Below are positions 47,001 through 59,000 of a stretch of 64,000 bases of DNA, one piece after another. The notes beneath the pieces were generated by a model that saw only the letters and a list, made by a program, of their open reading frames with translations, was not told the origin of the DNA and did not search any database. Numbering within the stretch: position 1 is the stretch's first letter; the number at the start of each line of letters is the position of its first letter. The DNA is taken from the NCBI GenBank assembly GCA_037447655.1, contig JBBHKE010003341.1, forward strand, positions 1 through 64,000, in the 5' to 3' direction. This DNA comes from Zygnema cylindricum. Lineage: Eukaryota > Streptophyta > Zygnematophyceae > Zygnematales > Zygnemataceae. The position numbers and the translations under genes were made by a program.

Positions 47001-50000
47001 TCAGTTGTTTCAAACTGAAATGTTCGACCGGTGGCATATCTGTTTCTGCATCCGACGGTCAAGTTTTACGGCTATAACCTTAGAGAATCAAATTAGTCCT
47101 TTAGTAGCCTTTTTTTCCTAACAAATGAAAAATAAATGGTACGGCGCGGTTCCAAATAATACGACATTCTGTAAACAATCTCATTTCTTCCCAAATAGAA
47201 CTTCACCCTAAGTGTCCTGTTTGTTAGAATACTGTATTGTTTGAGTTGTAGTGGTCATTGCTTATGACATGTGATGTACACCATGAATCGCTATTAGCCT
47301 TAATAACGCTAATTCGACGCCCCTAAAATCTAGCCCTTTGAACATAAAATAGAATTAATGACTCTATTTTTAGTTGATGGTGATGTAGGTGTTGTTTAGT
47401 CAATGTTAATTACTCTAATTTTGACTTTTTAAAAATAGTAAAATGTACGAAATTGTTCAGTCTGTATTAAAACTGCCCATTATTTCTTACAGACGTACAA
47501 AATAAGTGTCAACTAAAGGCGTCAATACAAGAAATTGAAAGCGCCGCTAGGGAAAAGTGTTATTTTTGAAGCTTTAGTCCTCTCTACATTTTGTGAGAGG
47601 AAGCCTCAGGACTTAGAAATATTTTCAGAGTTGTTATTTGATTCTTCGTAGCAGAATTAGTATGAAGACTTCACTACAGTATGCTTTGTGACAAGACGTA
47701 CCTCGTGACAAGATTTGCAAGAAGTCCTTTATCGGACGATATTTATGTTATACGAAAATTGCGGAATGGCTTGCAATACATTATTTATGACATACCGTCC
47801 GATAGACAAGATCGGACCGACATAGAGGTAACTGAATCTTCAAGTGGACCACTATGATGCGACGAATCTCGTCGCATACAAGTTTCATTATCGGTACAGC
47901 TAGTATTAGTCATCGGTAGACAATTAGAGTTTGTCCGTCTGTACGGAATCGTAGACCCAATATTGATTAACTTAGCGTATATCAAGTACCTAGTCAAATT
48001 TCATTAGAGTACGGTTAGACAGTACCGCAACAGAGTTTGTCCGTTTGTACAGAATAGTAGACGCACTATTGATTAACTTAGCGTATATCAAGTACCTAGT
48101 CAAATTTCATTAGAGTACGGTTAGACAGTACCGCAACATACTTTACAGTGTTGTGATTGGCCAGACAGATAGTAGTAGAATTTATTTGTATAAATTCTAG
48201 GACTTAGTTTCTTTGATGTATTCCTTGTACAAGGTTTCAAAGGGCACGTTTGTGCATTTTAAGGGATAATCGCTGGGCTATATCTCTTGGTTTAATTGAG
48301 CGTTTTGCTTAAAACTTCGTGAGTTGTCAGCACACGCGGTAACTGCATGCTGGTGTGGTTTGGGGGCCATTTGGGCATATTGACTGCTTTGTGCAGTGGG
48401 CCGAAGTTGGTATCTTGAGTGCTTCCCCTTTTGGTTGTGTGATGGCTTGTGATTTGAATTAGCGGCAGTTGGTGCTGCTTCTGTTTTCACAGAACAACAA
48501 AAGGCGCCCTTAGATTTGATTCCAAGTCATAAAGATGAGGGAAAATAGTGAGTACTTGTTCTCACATGTTCAAGCGTCGATATGTGATCACAAATTATTA
48601 GACTTACAATATGGGAATGTATATCTAAAGTAGAGTTAGGTGTATAAATGAGCGTTAGTTTTTGTTGGCGTAGGCCCTTAAACCCAAAACAGAGGTAATA
48701 ACAACAATTGTTTTTAACTAGCAATTCTTGCTGTACTTTATCGGCGCGAGTGTTGCGCGTTTTGTTTGATGGGATACAGTATTTAAAAGGATTACAATGT
48801 GAGATTGGCTGTGTGCGGAATCAAGCCGGTTTAGTGTCGGTACTTTCATGTTCACTTTTGTGCTAGATTTTTTTATTTTGTCATTTGTGTAGTATTGTCT
48901 ACTATTTTCGGTTAGGATTTTCATTTTGCGCCTTGGTAGTTTAAAAGTACACTGCGCATCATTATTAGTGTCAAAGTTTTAATAGTGTTGAAGAAAATTT
49001 ACCGTAATTGATGCTAATTAAGAATTTGATTTTTTTTTTAAAAAGTTGTATTCTAATTTCGACATTATGCTAATTTGGAAACAACAAAAATGGAATATTT
49101 GCTGTACGATTATATACACTAATATATGTATCTGTACAAAATATTAGAAATTGTACGCCTTTCGTGAAATTTAAATATTCGTACATGTCAGATTAATTTA
49201 CGTGTCAGACTAATCCCGTTTTCTGAGCGCACGTTCCTAAGCGTGCGCGTCTGATTTAATTCATTTTTTGTAAAATTTTCACTTGAAAAGGTACACTTAT
49301 GTACTGTCTAACATAGACCGCACACCACACTATTTAGATCTTATTGTACTTTCGCTCTTTATGCTATTTTGTACAGTACCTTAATTAACGTAAAGGAAAA
49401 ACTAAAATCATGTTTCCTATTTGAGGAAAAAAATCAAAATTTTAAGAATCCAAATTAGTGACTTTGACACTAATAAAGATTCGCGGTGTAGTGTTCTAGG
49501 TCAACAAGTAGGTTGCCTGACGGGGCACGTTCGGACGTGTCGAAGCCTTATTCCTTTGCTTAAGCATGGAGGTAGTACACCGCCCATTGTTGTTAGTGTT
49601 AATAACACTAATTCGTTCGCGGCTTTTTTTGGCCAAAAATCACAAAATAGAGTTAACAACATTATTTAAGGAAGTGGACCAAAATGTGCCCCGTCACCTT
49701 GCACTAAATTAGTATTATTATTTATAATTTCGCATTTAAACTAATTTTTGTTTAACACTAATAACGATGGGCGGTGTAGTGGCCGAATGTGTTATATTAG
49801 AATTAGTTTTGAATGTGTTTTGTGGAAGTAAGAAAAAGGGAAGGAGAGGAAAGAAGAAATGTCATTTTCGGTTATTACATAATGGATGAATGTTTATGAA
49901 TCTTATGAGCTAGATGTGTTCAATTTGAGTGCTTCCGCTTGTATTTAGATGGTGTGATCGACCCTTTCAAAAATGAGCGAAGAGGGGAGAGTGGGGAAGG

Positions 50001-53000
50001 GGCGAGGTAGAGAAAATGTCGTGCCTTCATGTATTTAAGAAGTGCGGGGGTGAAGGGTCGAGGGGGAGGTGAGAGAATCAAGATAATCCTTCAATGGTGT
50101 TCAAATATGTATTTGGTATTATTCAAACTCGTGGGGTGTTGGATGAGGGGGGGAAGAATGGTGGAGTTTGAAGATATTGGATAACCCGTTGTACAAAATG
50201 GGAAGGTGGTTAAGTGCTTAGTGACTATCTACCATAGGAGAGAGTTGGTGGTGGAGGGAGTAGGAGTATGAATCAAGAGCCTTTTCGACCACGAATAGTA
50301 GGGGCTGAAAATATCTCTTAAGTCATATAAAATATGGTGGGAGTGGTGTGAAAAGGGTAGGAAAAAACAAATTTGATGTTGTTCACCGGCTCTGGATAGG
50401 GGTGCAGAAATATATTTAACAAACAATTGGAGGGGAACATTGTGCCGGAGATCGGCAACCTCACAAAGCTGAAAGAGTTGTGAGTGAATTCAAAGAGGGA
50501 GAATGTATCTGATGCACAAGAAAGAAGAAAAGAAATGAGTAATTACACGATTTTAATAAAAGAAAATCTGAGAATTTCCCGTTACACTTGTTTTTCTTTT
50601 GAAACTGTGCTTTCGTTTATGAAAATGGAGAAGGAGCAGACGGGAAGTGGGTGGGGGGGAAGGGAGGGTTGGGAGATGGGGAAGTTGGGCGGGGCTAGGG
50701 GAGAGGGAGGGCGGGTAGATTTCTTATTCGATAAATTTGTTGTGTTTTTTTCTCCATTTTTTAGGAAAGAAAATGTTTTAATCATGGAAAAGGTCTATTT
50801 TTGAGTTTTTAAAATATGAATGGTCAAAACCATTTATTACACGTTGAAATTCAACAAACTTATGTTGAATAACATTCATAAAATGGGCTTTTTACATGTC
50901 CACTTGTAGTTACTAGATTGTCTTACTCTGTTTTCTATTTTAGTGTATTACTTTGTAGACCATGCTAATCAAGACGCAGTGGAGGGGGGATTGGTGAGGT
51001 GGAAATGCCTGGTGTCGCAGATATCTATATTACAACAAGTTTAATGGAAGCATTCCATCGTCCATCGGTCAACTGAAATCCCTCCGATACTTGTAAGAAG
51101 TGGTGTAACAATTTTTTTTTTCCAATGGCTTTCATGATTTTTATTTCTTTGTGACTGTGCGGGGGGAAAGGAAAAGAGGGAATCGTAACAAATGTCAAGT
51201 GGTGTGTAACCACAACATGTTGTAATTTTTATTTTTTATATTTATAAAAATCATTATAATACTCTGCAAAAATTGCCCATCTACCCTCTAGCCCTCTTTA
51301 CCTTCTACCCTCCTCCCAACCTTTCCCTTTACCCTCCACGCCTCCCCGTCTTCTACCTCCACGCCCCCTCCCCGTCCTTTACCCTCTCACCCCAATCCTC
51401 TACCCTCTCCTTCCCAACCTTTTTCCTCAACCCTCGACCCTTCCTCCCCCTCTACCCTCCTACTCCCCCCTCCACTCGACACTCCTATTGGACAAAACGG
51501 CGGAGTTTAGAAAAAGGGCTGTGGGAGGGGAGGGGATGTTTGGTTGGGGAGGGAATGGGAGTGGAGGGAAGGGGAGGGAATTCTTTTTTGTAGCAAAATA
51601 GTTGAATAGCGTAAGAAATCCTCATTTACAAAAAAGGGAGGGAGGGAGGGAGGGAGGGTTTGGGGGAGGCGATATAAATTTCTTTAAGAAGCAAAAGCCA
51701 AAAATTTATTGCAAAAAACTAACAACGCAAAAAATACTTCATGAGTTTCTTGCCGTCAAAATTGTCAAAATTGCACATTATAAACAGAGGTGGGGAGAAA
51801 AAGAGGGATAAAAACTCTTAGAACAATAAAAATTGTATTAATATTTGATGTTTTGTCTATTGATTTTGCCTTTTTTTTGTAGTTTACAAATAGAGACATT
51901 CAAAATATATTAAAATTAATTTTGGAAACTAAAAATATTAAAACCACAGAAAAGTATTGGGGAAAAATAAAATTTGATAGAAATATGTGATTTTTGGGGC
52001 GATGTACTTTTCATGGTATTACAAAAAAAAACAACTAAAAATATTAACAAAGGTTTGTAGAAGTCTAAAAAGTTGTGTTCATCAATTTTTAGAAGATATG
52101 TGGTTGATAAAAAATCATCATATGTACTTGCGGAATATTTATACTTGAGTTTCCTTTTTTGGTGATAAACCTTGTAGTCCATTCTAATTGGGAGGCACTT
52201 GGGGGGGGAGAGGGAGGGAGAGTGGAGGAGAATGGTCGATGTAAACTGACATCCACTCTAACAATTGTAAGACTCGTTACACTATGGTTATGTTGTGTCA
52301 CGCCAAAAGTATGTTCTAAAGGGTTATGGTTTGTGCTGGAGGATAGAGGGAAGGATGATCGTGAATAACAATGTAATGACTCTCCATAATAACAACTAGA
52401 TTATAAATAGTTATGTTTTTTTAATAGAGTACGATAATGATTACAAATAAATAAATATAAATAACATATTAAATAACACTTAATAAACTATAATTTATGC
52501 ACTAATATGAGTGCTGAATAAGAATCGAATATTAAAAACATAATTCCGGGTGCTATAACAATTTGTAATATACGTTAATATTCCTAATGTATAATTGTTT
52601 TCAGCAACAATAAATTATATATTCAGAAACTATTTCTCGATTTTTTGAACAAAGTACAAATGCAAATTGAGCTTTCGATTTTTCATAGTCAAAAAATTAG
52701 GTTTTTTTTATGTTGCATTTACTTGTGTAACGTTTGGGTTTTTTATTTTGTTATTTTATATTGAAAAAGAATGAATATTGAATGATGTAATTGAGGAAGA
52801 AAGGGTGGCTGGCCAGATTGTGATTGAAATCGTAATGGTGTAATAACATGCATTTATAGCTGTGTTTACCCTACGTATTTTTAACAATTTATTATATTTT
52901 TTTATTTTACATGATTTTAAGAAAAAACAAAAAAAACAACAAAAGGCACAGAGTTACAAAGGGCGCATAAACAAATGCGATTGTGTGTGGACATTGTGTG

Positions 53001-56000
53001 CATAATGATCAAATCGAAAAGTGAAAGAATTGAATAATTATGTTTATCATTTTCTAAAAGTGTGACTGTGGATAGAATCCCATCAGATCAATTTACTAAT
53101 CTCGTCGCTTATTGGCTTATAACTATATAACTAAAACTAACTTCGAGGCACTTGGCCTGGGGTGGGGAATGATAGGGTGGAAAACCCATTGTCATAGATT
53201 TCTTTATGGCAACAGATTGAGTGGAAGCATTCCATCGTCCATCGGTCGACTGACATCCCTCGAAATATTGTGAGACACGTGACACTATGGTTATGTTACG
53301 CATCAAAAGTGTGTTGCAAATAGTTATGGTTTGTTGCCGAAAAACAATTCACCACGTCAAAAAGCTATAAAATGATTAAATAGAGATGACACAACTATTT
53401 GAAAATAGAGTGAGTAATTGTTTTTCATTATTTTATTCATTTTTAAAACTTGAAAATGCATGTTCAATCAGGCAACAAAACATATTAAAATTGCAAGTGA
53501 CACTGTGTCACAGATCTTTGCCCCTCAACCGATTGAGTGGACCCATTCCATCGTCCATCGGTCAACTAAAATCCCTCGAATACTTGTAAGACAATGCAAC
53601 TATGATATTTTACGGATCAAAAGTGTACATAAAATGGTTATGGTTTGTGTATAACAACTATTTAAATGGGTCATTGATTGCTAAAATCAGGTTTTTTTTT
53701 CTTTTTGATTTAAGTTGCACAATTTGTTGAAAAAATATTTAAAAAGAAAATTGGAAGTAATAAACATCATAGATAAATAATAGCTACAAGTTTTCACAAA
53801 TAATAATGCTAATTAGTAACTCTATTTCATAATGTTTTTCAATGATAAGAGATATTCAACGAGAAAAAAGAAACAAAATTAATTTTACCTTTTGAGTTTT
53901 TATCATTGACAATTTGTTTTAATTAAAAAAATGCAATTTCTCTTTTGTAAAGTTCACCATACTTACACAATTTTTATCTGTAATAAAGGAAATATAGATA
54001 TGGGGAGTAAAATGATATGAAGGAAAAAGGTTCTCGGTTTATAAGCTCGCACCTATACTAAAGTTAGGCACTTTGGGCGAGGTTGGAGGGGGGGGGGTAA
54101 GAGAATGATCGATATTTTAGATGGCTATTTAGCAAGCAATTGAGTGGAGGCATTCCATCGTCCATCGGTCAAATTAAATCCCTCACAACCTTGTAAGATA
54201 CATGGTTTTTTCTTAATTGTATTTTTGCGCATCAATGGTGCTCTCTAAAATGTGATGGTTAACTGTAAGAATCATATTGAGGTGAATATTGTAAAAATTA
54301 CAATTTTACATATATTTAGAGTTTTGCCACAAGTACTCAAACCAAAAGTTGTTTTTTTTGTTTTTTGTTTGAAGATAGAAGTCCCATATGTTCATACATT
54401 TGCGTGTAATGTTTTGCAAATTTCTAATTAGGATCCGTGAAATAAATATAATGATTATAATCATAAAAATTAAAACTGTAATAATAATAATTATAATATA
54501 TAGATTTTTATCTTAATGATAAAGAAGTATAATAGCAATGATAGATAAAAACGGAAAAAAAATATTAATTACTCATGAAAACAATGATAACAATCAAAAC
54601 AGCAAAAAAAATATCAACAATAGTAAATAAGAAAATAATATAGAAATATATAACTTTTGATAATACTATCGAATAAATAAATATGTAGCTATTAAATAAA
54701 TAAATAAAAATGTAGCTAGTAATCGCAACTCACTTTACTCCAAGTAATTAATTTTAATAACTAAAACTAATCAATAATGATAATAACCAAAGATAAAAAA
54801 TAAATATGAAATATGCATAAAATATACAAATAAATCTAAAAATATCTAAAATATTAATAAATACAGATGATTGATAATACTAGTTTACAACGAGCAGTAA
54901 AAATAAATGTAGGAAACAGGTATAAAATTACTAAATTTCAGTTTTTTTAATTTTCTTATTTTAATTTTATTCTGTTTTCAATAGGAAAACTTGCTATTTT
55001 TTTCTATTTTTATGATATCTTATTGTAAAAAATGAAAAGACACGACGGAGGAAGCATGAAATGAGTGGCCATGAGAGGCCAAAAAAGCTTATATGATTAA
55101 ATGGCAAAAGAGGTCAAAAGCGAAGAGAAGGCCGAGATAGAAGAGACAAGAGAGTAACATCAAACAAAGAAAACAAGTGAGAGGCTTGTCGTTTGAGTCT
55201 CTTATCAATTGAATGATATTTCACGAAGATACAAAGGAGTCTTATAGTAAGACAAAGTAAAGGGTAGCCGAAAAGGTTATAAAAAGTACATCTAATCTAA
55301 TTGTAACTTAGGAAGATACAACTAGTTATGCTAAAAGGTATCCAAGAATAAAATGACTCCTACAAAAGAATCATCAACACTAACAAAGGTATGTACAATC
55401 CACTAAGTAAAGTACGGAACTTTAAACCACAATATAAGACTAATAGCGTAGCATGTAGGACTCTAAAGTAGTGTAGAAAACTAAAGAATGCTTTAATTAT
55501 ATGTCAACACGCCCCCCGGATGAAAGCATGGTTAGTCACGAAGATAAGCATGGAAAATAGAGTGATGGAATAAAAGGCGAGGGAGAGGTCGTGTGAGAAA
55601 ATCAGCAAGTTGAGAGCCAGTGGCACAGCGAGAAAAGGAGACGGTGCCATCAAGAGTTATGTCACGTGTAAAATGAAATTGGATATAGATATGCTTAGTG
55701 CGTGGGTTGTGGATAGGGTTTTTCATAAGCCAAGGCCCTTTCAGAATCATAAAAGATGGAGGTGGGAGAAAAAAAAGGAAAAAAGAGTTTGGAACGAAGT
55801 CGTCGGAACCAAATAGCCGACTTTGTGGCAAAAGTGCCGGCCATGTATTCGGCCTTGTTTGAGGAAATAGCAACAGTGGTTTGCTTGGGGGACGACCAAG
55901 AGACGAGGCCACCATCAGAGAAAAACACATTCCGAAATGAAGCGACGATCATCGGGTCGATTACCCCGATTGACGTTACTTAACTCAAGAATTAAAAGAA

Positions 56001-59000
56001 AAAAGAAGAAAAAAGGGAAAAAACGAGATGATGATGCTTGGTTCTTTGAAAGAAAGAACACGTTTGGCGGCTTAGAGATGGGTAAAAGTGGCACAATGCA
56101 AAAATTTAGACAAAAGACAAACGGCAATACAAATTTCTGGCCGTGTACCTAGCATAACATACATCAATTTTCCTATAATAGTTCGATAGAGTGAGCTTAT
56201 ATCTCTTTGGGCATTCCTATCCGAGGACATTTTGGTGAGTGGTGTTGGGATCGAGGGGAGTAAGAACAATATTGCAATTAATCAGGTCACATTGGTCAAG
56301 GAGATCGGGAATGTAATGCTTTTGTTTCATTTGCAAAATGCACGCAGACCTTTGACGTAAAACAGTGATACCTAAACAATAGTCAAGATTTCCTAAATCG
56401 GTCATATGCCAAAGAATGCCTTTCACTTGGTGAATTGATGATTTATTTGGACCTTCGAGAATCAAATCATCAACGTAAATGATAATATTGATGTCTTGGT
56501 CACCTGTGCCCTTAATGTAGATTCCAAGATATGCATTGATTTCCCTAAAACCTTCCTTAATTAATGCAGCGACAAGCGTTTGATGCCACACTATTGCGCC
56601 TGTGTAAGACTATAAATAAACTTATATATATACTTAAATAAATGACAGAAAAGAGTTTTCTTCCCAAAAACTGCGTAGCTAGGTGGTTGTTGCATAAAAA
56701 TATCCTTTTCAAGACTGCCATGAAGAAAAGCAATTTTGATGTCAAGTTGTTGTAACTCCCAATCATGAAGGGCAATAAGGGACAAAATCGTACAGATGAA
56801 GTCAAACTTCGCAATAGGGGCAAAGGTTTCGTCGTAGTCAAAGCCTTCTGTTTGTAAGTAGCCCTTAGCGACAAGACGTGTTTTGTAATAGTCTACGGAT
56901 CCATTTGCCAACCGTTTAATTTTAAAGACTCTCTTAGTTCCAATCACACGCCGATTTGTCTGAAGAGTACAAAGCGTCCAAGTATTGTTCCACATTAATG
57001 CGTCGTTCTCTTGAGTAGCCATGACCCTCCACTTGTCGGCATCTTAGTGTTTTAAAGCGGCTATCAGTGTGGGAGGATCTTTGACGGCGACAAGGTTGGT
57101 GTGGTCAAGATTCTCTCAAATCTTCGAAGTTGGTTGAGTATGACGCATTCTCTGCCATACGGCAATTTGTTCGGCAGGTGGCGTCAACGGCTAAATAGTA
57201 AATGAAGGGTGAACTAATCTGGGCAGCAACAAAACTTCCAAAGACTGTGGAGGTGAATTTTTCGTGTGAAGGACCTAAGCGTCACTTGCTGCAGACTTTA
57301 CGGCAGGTGGGAGGCAGACGGAAATTGCGGATTGTATTAGATGTGACAAATTGCCGAAATTGGAGGAAGTAACACAATCTGAAAAAGTGGAAACACTTGA
57401 GGGAATGGGAGATATCTGAGAGATTAATAGGGTGTAGATGGGGAAGGTTTTAAAGGGGGCGTAGACAAGGTTGTAACAAAATTTTATATGGAGGGAATAA
57501 ATTGAATAAATGGGTATGTGGAAAATTAGAAACAAACATACGTATGAGATGAGTTTCATAAAAAGTGACGCCACGAGTGGTGACAATACGACGTGAAGTG
57601 GGACACCATATGTGATAGGTTTTTGCATTAGGGGAATATTCTATATAAATTCGCGCATGGCACTAAGCACCTAAATTTCCATTGGAAAAGGGAGAAAATT
57701 CATATTTGGCTTCACAACCAAAAATGTTTAAGTGAGAGACATCCTGTTTATGACCATGCCATGTCTCAAAAAGGGTTTTGTTAGAAAGTGACGAAGTTGG
57801 GGAGCTATTACGTATACAAGCTGATGTTAGTAAAGGTTCAACTCAAAATATTTGATGGTAAGGAAGCAAAATGGAGGAGAGAGCGAGCCATATCAATGAG
57901 AGTTGCGGTTGAAGCACTCAACATCACCATTCTGCTGTGGAATGTAAGGGGAAGATGTATGATAAACAATGCCATACTATAGGAAAAACTAAAAAAAACA
58001 TTGGAGACAAATTCTCCCCCATTATTTGTTTGTATAGTTTTGATGCGAGATGACAAGTGACTTTCGTCAATTGTTTTGAAACATAAAAAACGAGGAATAT
58101 TTTAGGTCTTATGGAGTTTAAAATAAATGTATGTAAAACGATAAAAATTCATCGAAATAAGTGAGAAAGTATATGGCACCACCTAGTCTTGTCTGGGAAT
58201 GTGACCGCAAACATCACTATGAATGAGATAAAAAAGAGCCAAAAAACAAGAAAAAGAGGAAGGAATTGGTAAGCGAGGCATCTTGCCAAGACACAATTAT
58301 AATAAACATCAATTTTGCTTTCATTCAATTGATCAATTCCAAGTACAAGTCATTTGGCACCATTTAAAAAACCATAACGAAGATGCCATGTAAGAAAAGT
58401 GGAAGAACAAAGAGAATGAGCTAAATAAGCATGTGCAACATCATTAAAAAAAATTAAAACATAGAGGTTTCTCGACGGAGTGCCACTACTTATGAGATTT
58501 CGAGTGGAAGAAAAAAATTGAACGTTGGATTCAGTGAAGATGCAAAATCTCCCATGGCGTAAAGCCGAATTAGCTAAAAAAAAAATTATGTGGTAAGGAA
58601 CAAACTTAGCTTTGTCTAAGATTATAGGACGCAAAACGTGTGAAACACGGTTAAAATGCACTTGTCCAACAAGATTTGAAGTATCATGTTGTTGCTAAGA
58701 AAAATGGGTAAGAAACTTCAAGAGTAACAACATTTGTCATGATAGCAAAATGACAACATATATGGTGAGATGCACCATAATCTATTCAACAATCAAAAAG
58801 ATTACTTGAATTAGAAAAAGCGAGACGGTACAAAACATACCCATAATCGATAGGTGGAAGTGAGACAGGTACATCTATGACAGGTACAATTGTAGGTGGC
58901 GTGGATCCAACGTTTTGGTTGGCGAAGTGGAGGACCGGATGTACGTTGGAAACCGACGGATTTTGCGAAAGGTAGTAATAATTAAGAGGAGGGTACCACG

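Larger units (their letters stand above)
41764..47209. mobile_element. large inverted-repeat (Mutator-like) structure enclosing LRR gene exons 1-2
   Basis: The left arm (about 42640-43535) and right arm (about 46395-47090) are inverted copies. Matching blocks in order from outside are ttgattctc..aag, gcatccgac, ggtcgaac, tatccacgat.aacgcgcgat, gccatgtg, tttacctcc, ggtacagatattgc, cttacgtg, catgtgccacgc, cacaatggaac and cgcctaatgg. The outermost match is 'tagggtgaagtt' at 41764 and its complement near 47200. Long terminal arms without transposase suggest a non-autonomous Mutator-like element. I found no convincing target duplication. Between the arms (43535-46395) lie a promoter-like region, two LRR gene exons and a purine-rich intron. 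Confidence 0.7.

Noticed and set aside
44250-50407. Additional LRR exons in intron 2
   Set aside because: No 72-nt block with an LRR frame and flanking AG/GT was found, and exon 2 joins naturally to LRR 1.
54390-55050. AT-rich block as a replication origin or matrix attachment site
   Set aside because: Composition alone does not support a functional call.
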